A stretch of DNA of 64,000 bases, taken from Fomitopsis serialis (Eukaryota; Basidiomycota; Agaricomycetes; Polyporales; Fomitopsidaceae). Where the stretch lies: the NCBI RefSeq assembly GCF_022376445.1, contig NW_025955039.1, positions 119,813 through 183,812 of the forward strand, given 5' to 3'. This document shows, piece after piece, positions 57,810-64,000 of this stretch (the first letter of the stretch is position 1; each line of letters opens with the position of its first letter). The translations under genes were made by a program, and so were the position numbers. The notes beneath the pieces were generated by a model that made no database searches, was not told the DNA's origin, and was given only the letters and a program-made list of their open reading frames with translations.

Positions 57810-58726
57810 TCATATCCTGCATCCTGACTCATCCATCCACCTCGCCGCAGCATCATCTGGGCTGAGTCCCTCAACGGCGTGGAGGTAGTCCATCCGCGCA
57901 ACGCCGGCATTGCCTATCCTGAGCCCGCGCAGGGCCGCATTCGTATCAGGAGACAGGTTTGCAGCGAGTGAGCTGGAGATGATGATGCGCGCTGCGTCAG
58001 GTGTCCGTGCGCGCAGGAGGTCGTCTGGATCTTCTAGCGCGCGGATGTTGAACCGAGAATGTAGGTATTGCGGATGCCAGAGCGGGACGATTACCCATTC
58101 TGCGCCGAAACCAGAGGTCAGTCGACGGCTCGCAGCATGGCCGGACTAGTGACTAACACGCACCTCGTCTAGCATATGCCTCTTCGAACGCTGCACAGCA
58201 CGTCGGTATGTCGCCCTCGACGAAGCGCAGGTCGAGCCCATACCGCGCGATAATCTCCTTCGAGAACCGCGAGATTCCGGCACCAGCGTTGATTCCCTGC
58301 ACTGTGCGCACGAACCGCGTCACCACTTCTGGCTTCGCGAGGTCCGTGATGGAGCGCACGACCTCAATGGGGACGTAGTCGGGCACGCCCCAGATGCAAT
58401 ATGGGTCGTACACCGGTGCGGAGCTCTCTGCCTCGCCGAGGACGAGTATATCGTCTTTGAAGGGTTCGAGGTAGGCTCTGTGCGAGCCTGGCAGCCAGCC
58501 GACGAGGAGCTGCGTGCGGCCCGAACTGAGGTCTTGAAAGGCGCGTTCGTGCGGCGCGGAGACGACCTCAAGTATGGTGATGTCGTATCTGGCGAGCACG
58601 ACGCGGATGACGGCTGCCACTACCTGCAAGACAAAACAACATCAGCCAGTCCATCTGAAGGGAAAGAGGGCGAACCTGGTGGAAGGTCAGGTCAATGACG
58701 CCCTGGGTGACGGTGACAGGGTTCAT
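57810..58726 (-). CDS. Glycine-betaine ABC-type substrate-binding protein homologue (OpuAC-like)
   Basis: Resembles the soluble periplasmic-binding domain of bacterial glycine betaine/choline ABC transporters. The ATG at 58726 gives MNPVTVTQGVIDLTFHQ. After an intron (GTTCGC...TTGCAG) come VVAAVIRVVLARY, APHERAFQDLSSGRTQLLVG, WLPGSHRAYLEP, YDPYCIWGVPDYVPIEVVRS and QGINAGAGISRFSKEIIARY. A second intron leads to EWVIVPLWHPQYLHSRFNIR and LEDPDDLLRA, then GNAGVARMDYLHAVEG and SPDDAAARWMDES before the stop at 57810-57812. Aromatic residues of the betaine cage (Trp in WLPGSH, WGVPDY, LWHPQ) are visible. No signal peptide and no membrane segment, and no transporter partner nearby. The introns show it is a resident eukaryotic gene. 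Confidence 0.8.
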
Positions 58727-59419
58727 ATTGGGATTGGCTTTGAGAGGGTAGTGAGTCTCCAGCTGCACCGGTGAGTGTGCAATTTATGACCTGAGCCTTC
58801 CACGGACTCGGAGATTGCACGCAAAGGGAGATTGCCAGTGTTCACTTCAACATCCATGCGACATGACATCAGGAAACCTACCCCACCCGAATTTGTGGAA
58901 ATCTGCACAAATTCGCACGAATCTCCTGGAGACCCCATTTACTTGACCCCCCGGATTCCCTCGCTCGAATTTGCGTGAATTCACATCCAATGGCTGTGAA
59001 TTGCAAGGAAATACTAGTTCAGCCATACAATTTGAGTACTTCAATTCACATTGTTTTGCATGTATTTACACGCATAGCCACTACATCCACCCTACTCTAC
59101 TCATACCTACAGCTAGGCATTTGCCCAGAGCACTCACTGTTGCTGTGCCCACCCCCTCATCCGCTCACCTGGTTGCTTGCTTGCCCATCTGTCTGCTCGT
59201 CTGCCCGCCCGCCTGTCCATTCATCCGTCCACATGCCCGCTCGGGCGCGTGTTCGTTGGCCGTGTCTGCGTGCTGGGCATTTGCCCAGCGCGCTCGCGGT
59301 CACCGCGCGCATGGTGGTCGACCACGCCCTGTGTGCTCACCCTCTTGCCCTCTCGCCCGCCCGCTCGCGCACCCACCCGTCTTCCTGCTCACCTAGGAGA
59401 TCGAGAAGGGTGTATCGAC
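58727..59419. other. Intergenic, low-complexity C/T-rich tract
   Basis: 59,100-59,400 is rich in CCCGCC/TCCAT words and contains GCATTTGCCCAG twice (about 59118 and 59276). No protein family recognised in the long plus-strand frames. Confidence 0.4.
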
Positions 59420-60094
59420 TCATGTCGAGCATGCCCCAACCGAACCCCAAGAGGTCTCGTCGTCCAGGTCGTTCAGCGCGCGCATCCGGCTCTCGTGCAC
59501 CTCGACGAGCTTCTGCCTGCTCTCGAGCGCCCTGCGCCCGAGCACGACGTCGTCCCACATGCCCTGCGTCTCACGCAGGTCTTCTTCGTCTGCGACCCGC
59601 CTGGGCTTCTTCAGATTGTACCACGCCACATCCTTGAACGAGGTGTGGAACTCCCGCTCGGGCCCCATCCGGAGGCTGAAGTTCTTGAGGTCGCCGTAGT
59701 AGCGCCCTCTCCAGAACTTTGGGTCTGTGGGGTCGTAGTTCACGTCATCCTCGACGTAGTGTATGTACCCGTCGTCCTCATCGTCCTTGACCTCGTCGTC
59801 CGTGTGACCGAACTCGAAGACATGCTCGTCGTCGAGCGACGCTGACTCGTCCGACCCATGCTCTGACGGGTCGTCAGAGAAGACCTTCTCGGTGTCGCTC
59901 AACTCGTCCTCGGTGTCATCACGTACACCTTGCGCTCGGTCCTGCTGGGCGGTGGCGAGGTACTCCCGCCGTCTGTCCGTCGGCTGTGCCTGCACGCAGG
60001 GCATTGGCCCTGAGTGCTCGCGGTCGTCGCACTGCACGTTGCTGTGTTCTGTGTCTACGTTAGTGTTAGTGGACTCGTTCGCGTGTGTCTTCAC
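59420..60094 (-). CDS. Hypothetical acidic protein
   Basis: An open reading of about 220 residues with natural-looking composition but no recognised family. A Gln/Arg-rich start is followed by a strongly acidic half (TEDELSDTEKVFSDD, DDEVKDDEDDGYIHYVEDD). A conserved-looking centre follows (YDPTDPKFWRGRYYGDLKNF, EFHTSFKDVAWYNLKKPRRV) and then a helical end (RRALESRQKLVEVHESRM). The frame opens with GTG at 60094, the first in-frame ATG being codon 31, so an upstream exon or a later start is likely. It lies next to the minisatellite and the KDZ-type locus and could be an accessory gene of a transposon. Confidence 0.4.
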   Translation of the reverse strand: MKTHANESTNTNVDTEHSNVQCDDREHSGPMPCVQAQPTDRRREYLATAQQDRAQGVRDDTEDELSDTEKVFSDDPSEHGSDESASLDDEHVFEFGHTDDEVKDDEDDGYIHYVEDDVNYDPTDPKFWRGRYYGDLKNFSLRMGPEREFHTSFKDVAWYNLKKPRRVADEEDLRETQGMWDDVVLGRRALESRQKLVEVHESRMRALNDLDDETSWGSVGACST

Positions 60095-60364
60095 TCACCG
60101 GTGGACTGAGCCCATTCAGCTGTCTCATGGAAGGTCATGGTACAGCCGACGCGCAGTCTCGTGGAACAGGATGGGATGGGCCGACGCCGGCCGACCGCGA
60201 CTGTCTCACGGAAGGCAATCGGGTCGGCCGAGGGCAAGGCGGGCAAAGCGGGCAAGGCGGCGCGTGGGACTATTGGCTCTCAAGACGGATTGGTTCACTA
60301 CCCAACGCAGCTCGATACAAAAATGGACCATACGTTAGTAGAAATGAATCAAATTAGTGACTGC

Positions 60365-61340
60365 CAAACATTCTTGTCCAGCCGACGATTGTGTCTCCCC
60401 CATGACGATGCACTACCCGACTGTGGGCTGGAGATGGTTTGCGGCCGACCACCGTCTTAGTTCACCCGACCATTCCGTCTCACCCATACCAATACGCCCA
60501 CCGACCGTCGGCTGGTGAAATGAGTCCAGCAGATGCCCGTCTTAGAGCACTCGACCGTTTAGTCTCACCCATACCAATCCATCCACCGACCGTCGGCCAG
60601 TGAGTGTGTCCGGCCGATGCCTGTCTTAGTCCAGCCGACCATTCCGTCTCATCCATACTAATCCATCCACCGACCGTCGGCCAGAGATGGTATGCAGCCG
60701 ATTCCCGTCTTAGCCCAGCCGACCATTCCGTCTCACCCATACTAATCCATCCACCGACCGTCGGCCAGAGATGGTATGCAGCCGATTCCCGTCTTAGCCC
60801 AGCCGACCATTCCGTCTCATCCATACTAATCCATCCACCGACCGTCGGCCAGAGATGGTATGCAGCCGATTCCCGTCTTAGCCCAGCCGACCATTCCGTC
60901 TCATCCATACTAATCCATCCACCGACCGTCGGCCAGAGATGGTATGCAGCCGATTCCCGTCTTAGCCCAGCCGACCGTCTTGTCTCATCCATACCAATCC
61001 ATCCACCGACCGTCGGCCAGTGAGTGTGTCCGGCCGATGCCTGTCTTAGTCCAGCCGACCATTCCGTCTCACCCATACTAATCCATCCACCGACCGTCGG
61101 CCAGAGATGGTATGCGGCCGATGCCCGTCTTGGTCCAGCCGACCGTCTTGTCTCATCCATGACGAACCACTGTCCGACCGTCGGCTGGAGTAAGTCCTCA
61201 GCCGACCACATTGTGATGCAAGCCGACCGTTGTCTCATCCATGGCAAACAAGCAACCGACCACAGGCTAGAACATGGTTTGCAGCCGACCACTAAGGTTG
61301 GACCCAACCGACCCAGTCGGCTGAGCTACGACAGTCTGTT
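60365..61340. repeat. 84-bp tandem minisatellite array
   Basis: Unit of 84 bp anchored on CCGACCGTCGGCCAG, seen at about 60586, 60670, 60754, 60838, 60922, 61006, 61090 and 61174, with diverged units on both flanks (from 60365 and up to 61340). Because 84 is a multiple of three, both strands remain open (28-residue repeats such as WPTVGGWISMDETEW). These frames are judged non-coding by-products. Confidence 0.85.
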
Positions 61341-61610
61341 GGCGCACCAATGGCTGTGCCAAGAATCTGGACCATAGATTGAATCGATGCAATAATTGTG
61401 TGTAACTGCCGTGAAACGCCGCTGCCAGTAATGCCGCCGCGTACCTCGACATCTACTACTGCTGAAGAATGGAACCCAGGATACACACAGCAAAACGACT
61501 CCGCTGGCGGAGGCAGCAAATATAGGTGATGGGATGTGTACCGTTGACTAAGATTTTGAACTTCTCAAACGTAGGCCGTAGACTGGATCCCTCATAAGCC
61601 CATCCAATAA

Positions 61611-61752
61611 CCGTCTTGACCGAACCGTCTTGAACGAACCGTCTTGACCGAACCGTCTTGATTGAACCGTCTTGAGTCAAATGACCTGGGCCAACCGTCT
61701 TGATAAGCCCGCGTTGACCCCGCCGTCTTGACACAGCCGATAACCGTCTTGA
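61611..61752. repeat. CCGTCTTGA short-repeat cluster
   Basis: CCGTCTTGA at 61611, 61625, 61639, 61653, 61667, 61695, 61723 and 61744; the first five are exactly 14 bp apart. Confidence 0.8.
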
Positions 61753-62315
61753 AACGGCCCAGTACAGTGTCAGATCAAACACTGGCATTATAGGTTTACA
61801 TGAGGACTCATGTTAGGTTTGACATCTTTTTTCCCGCTCAGTACTCGCTCTTCCCCAATCTGGCATGAGCTCAACTCCGAACTTAAGCCTACTGTCACGT
61901 GGCTCCGAAGTCACGATACACTCATCATCCTGATATGGTGATCGCATTCCGATCACAACAGACAGCCTCCTGTCAAGTGATACAAGATCATCTGGCTCTG
62001 GGCAGTTGTAGCCGGCCATCTCAAGCGTGCGATCAATACAAGCCATAACAAAAAGATGTAGGGCTGCCTTGACTGACATTGCAAGTCGACCTCGCCCCTC
62101 CGCCAGCGATGTCGAATACACCACTACCCTCGCAGGCTGAGACAGGTTCGCTACTTACGATTATCCGCTAATTGAACAACGAGCTTACACGCATTGGCTG
62201 CAAGGACGGTCGGAAAGCAGCGAGCTTCATCCGATGCGAGAGGAACGGTCGGAATCCCCTGACGGCCTGCTCAGAGCGGCGTACATTGGCGTAAGTCCTA
62301 CCGCTTTGACTCAGA
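61753..62315. other. Gap without supported gene
   Basis: A minus-strand frame at 61813-62124 opens only with GTG and resembles nothing known to me. Confidence 0.35.
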
Positions 62316-62780
62316 TTGCCAGGAGGAGTGACTGCTGCTCTCTCTGCCCAGGCCGCCCAATCCCCTCCATTATCACCTTCGAGCTCTGAAGACGTAGCAG
62401 CGGCAAACGATCCCTCGCTGTTACCCACATCAAGCGAAACCCAGACAGCCCGGGACAAGGACGACGAATCGAGTAGCGACGCCTCCCCGTTTGGATGGTT
62501 TCAGGAGCAGCTGCGAGTTCTGCAGGAGGTGCACGACGACGAAATGGACAACCGGCGTGAAGAGCTTGAGCAAGCATTCGACCGTATTGACTTCCTGGAG
62601 GATCAGTGGGAAAGGGCTCGTGATGAGGCAGGGCGAGCAATACTGGAGATCGACGTCCTACGCGGTGCCAACACCGAGCTGCGCGCCGCCCTGTCGGAGG
62701 CGAACGAGAGGGTAGTCCTTTTGAGCGCGCTTGTTAATGAGCTTCGGGAGAATCTGCAGCCGCCCAGCAGAGACCAGTAG
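62316..62780 (+). CDS. Hypothetical coiled-coil protein (3' exon)
   Basis: Open for about 155 codons to TAG at 62780. It begins without an ATG (TTG at 62316, just after TTTGACTCAG, a plausible splice acceptor), so it is probably an internal or last exon. A Ser-rich start is followed by a long charged helix: FGWFQEQLRVLQEVHDDEMD, NRREELEQAFDRIDFLEDQW, LEIDVLRGANTELRAALSEA and LVNELRENL, with heptad-like leucines. Similar coiled coils sit at the C terminus of some transposon-encoded proteins, but no family is recognised. Confidence 0.4.
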   Translation: MPGGVTAALSAQAAQSPPLSPSSSEDVAAANDPSLLPTSSETQTARDKDDESSSDASPFGWFQEQLRVLQEVHDDEMDNRREELEQAFDRIDFLEDQWERARDEAGRAILEIDVLRGANTELRAALSEANERVVLLSALVNELRENLQPPSRDQ

Positions 62781-62986
62781 CACCGTCTTGGATAGTCCTC
62801 ACTATCGTCGCATTCCTATGCACGCTCACCGCTTTGAAGTGCCCCACGCGCAAGCTAAAAATTCGCCCACGACAACGTTGAATACATGTCTGGCTGAGAG
62901 GACTGATGGCCGATTGCAACTGTGGAGCTATCAACGGAAAGGGAAGTTAGGCGAACCATCCGGTCCTGGAAAACTAGCCTACGCCC

Positions 62987-63766
62987 ATGCCCACCTGCAC
63001 GTGTACATCCGATAAGCCCTCTCCCATGCCGTACAGAATCGAATCAGCTGGGCTTGACCGACGACCTCCATTCTCAGTAGGCACCATGAGAACACCGACA
63101 GGCAAACGGGCCATAAAGATTCCCCTGAGGAACACCTTAGATCCAAAGGTCGTTGTTCGCGTTGCAATGGCGGTCAAGAAGGTGACCAAGCGCGGAACAA
63201 CATATTCGATGAAAGAGATTAAACGACACAGCTCGGGAGCACCAAACGTTTTAACAACAGGAAGGCCTAGCAGAGCACCCCGAGAGCGTCCTGCAGACAT
63301 GACCCAGGACGTTGACCTAGGAGTGAACATTCAGCTCGGACCAGAGCACGTGAAGGGCAAGGGCCGTTCGGGGAAGGTGAGCTGCATCAAAGAGGGGGTG
63401 ACTGCAGAGACTGACGGGTGCCCACAGTCACAAGCGGATTTCTTGAACGACTGGCTGCCACATCGCTCAATATTCTTGAAATATCTAATCAATGCTGAGG
63501 CTCCTACGGATGAGAGACAATGCAGGGACTGCAAGACGGTGTCTGCCCAATGGAGATGCACAGACTGCAACGGCAGGCCGTCCCTATGCACGGGTTGCTG
63601 CTTGGAACGTCACGCAAATGACTTTCTTCACCGAATCGAAGAATGGATTGCCTCGCCAACTGTAAGACGATGTCCCCAAAGGTGTGAGGATGGTCTGACA
63701 AGCATCAATAGAGAGGAGGAAACGCAACTCACAGGCATCAAGCCTCGGCTGATGAGAGTGACATAA
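62987..63766 (+). CDS. KDZ-transposase-associated CxC2 cysteine-cluster protein, 5' part
   Basis: N-terminal part of a Kyakuja-Dileera-Zisupton type DNA-transposase protein, a family abundant in mushroom genomes. The ATG at 62987 gives MPTCTCTSDKPSPMPYRIES. A basic linker follows, then WLPHRSIFLKYLINAEAP and the diagnostic CxC2 cluster: ECxxC-like RQCRDCKTVSAQWRCTDCN, then PSLCTGCCLERHANDFLHRI and EEWIASPTVRRC. The spacing CxxC...CxxC...CxxCC-x-H...H fits a zinc-binding cluster. The frame stops at 63764-63766 as TAA, with an ATG overlapping it (TAATG). The RNase-H-like DDE core would lie beyond the right edge. A base error, an intron or a real end are all possible. Confidence 0.7.
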   Translation: MPTCTCTSDKPSPMPYRIESAGLDRRPPFSVGTMRTPTGKRAIKIPLRNTLDPKVVVRVAMAVKKVTKRGTTYSMKEIKRHSSGAPNVLTTGRPSRAPRERPADMTQDVDLGVNIQLGPEHVKGKGRSGKVSCIKEGVTAETDGCPQSQADFLNDWLPHRSIFLKYLINAEAPTDERQCRDCKTVSAQWRCTDCNGRPSLCTGCCLERHANDFLHRIEEWIASPTVRRCPQRCEDGLTSINREEETQLTGIKPRLMRVT

Positions 63767-64000
63767 TGCAAACGGACGATGACGGCGGTCTGCCACAGCC
63801 TCATCCCAGCCAAAGCCAAGACGGGAGTCAAGGCGGTAGAAGCCAACGCGGTGGGAGCCAACGCGGTGGGAGCCAACGCGGTGGTCCCGCCGGTCCGAGT
63901 CAAGACGGAGGTCATATCGGTACAAGCCAAGACGGCGGCACGCCGGCTGGACTTCAAGACGATAAAGGTCAGAGATGCCGTTGCGAATTGTGTCCGACAC
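63766..64000 (+). CDS. Open frame with SQRGG repeats, runs off window
   Basis: The ATG at 63766 overlaps the previous stop. 78 codons remain open to the window end: MQTDDDGGLPQPHPS, four SQ-GG units (63826-63885), SQDGG and GTSQDGG, then CRCELC. Probably continuation of the KDZ-locus protein in another frame, carrying a Gln/Gly/Ser-rich low-complexity segment. Confidence 0.35.
   Translation, partial: MQTDDDGGLPQPHPSQSQDGSQGGRSQRGGSQRGGSQRGGPAGPSQDGGHIGTSQDGGTPAGLQDDKGQRCRCELCPT
63826..63885 (+). repeat. 15-bp in-frame tandem repeat (four units)
   Basis: AGCCAACGCGGTGGG at 63841, 63856 and 63871, preceded by a diverged unit at 63826. Confidence 0.8.

Noticed and set aside
59000..59640. Plus-strand 220-codon Pro/Ser/Arg-rich frame
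   Set aside because: Runs through low-complexity C/T-rich DNA and into the antisense of the acidic-protein reading.
60480..61307. 275-residue minus-strand protein with 28-residue repeats
   Set aside because: Arises because the 84-bp repeat unit is a multiple of three. Equally long frames exist on the other strand.
61813..62124. 103-codon minus-strand frame
   Set aside because: Opens only with GTG, no family resemblance, no supporting exon structure.

Overview
The window reads as nuclear DNA of a filamentous basidiomycete, most likely an Agaricomycete. Genes are split by many 50-60 bp GT-AG introns. Gene content includes a ROT1-type ER protein, an AP-2 sigma subunit, a Glo3-type ArfGAP, a UBC1-type E2, coproporphyrinogen oxidase, HIS1 and TRP4. 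Accessory families typical of mushrooms are also present: cytochromes P450, fungal HNH proteins, a Copia retrotransposon, and a cysteine cluster (CxC2) of KDZ transposases. No rRNA, tRNA or CRISPR was seen.

Layout: 1-8.6 kb holds two related P450s (the first cut by the window edge) around a ROT1 gene and an aldo/keto reductase. 9.4-16.3 kb is a tandem array of four paralogues whose motifs resemble the DXO/Rai1 RNA-decapping nuclease fold. 17.4-32.8 kb holds HIS1, a PH-domain/coiled-coil protein, two tandem 2-oxoglutarate/Fe(II) dioxygenases sharing an upstream element, AP-2 sigma, TRP4 and a ThDP-dependent enzyme. 34.4-44.4 kb holds a GNAT acetyltransferase, two members of an uncharacterised fungal family, an intact-looking Copia element (257-bp LTRs identical by eye, 5-bp TSD) and an aminoglycoside-phosphotransferase-like gene. 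45.1-54.9 kb holds Glo3, two related MFS transporters, UBC1 and coproporphyrinogen oxidase. 55.5-64 kb is repeat-rich: an HNH protein, a 653-bp MITE-like inverted-repeat element, a bacterial-looking glycine-betaine binding protein, an 84-bp minisatellite, and the start of a KDZ-type transposase locus.

Caution on gene integrity: nearly every gene, including essential single-copy ones (HIS1, TRP4, coproporphyrinogen oxidase, Glo3), needs one to three single-base corrections to read through, roughly one per kb. Lost bases in short runs are the commonest form. This looks like uncorrected consensus error rather than mass pseudogenisation, so frameshifts here should not be read as gene death. Exon joins below are by eye. 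Family assignments are from remembered family motifs, not from searches.

The most unusual points are the DXO/Rai1-like tandem array with differing active-site residues, the internal tRNA-iMet primer site of the Copia element, the prokaryote-type betaine-binding protein, and the shared promoter element of the dioxygenase pair.
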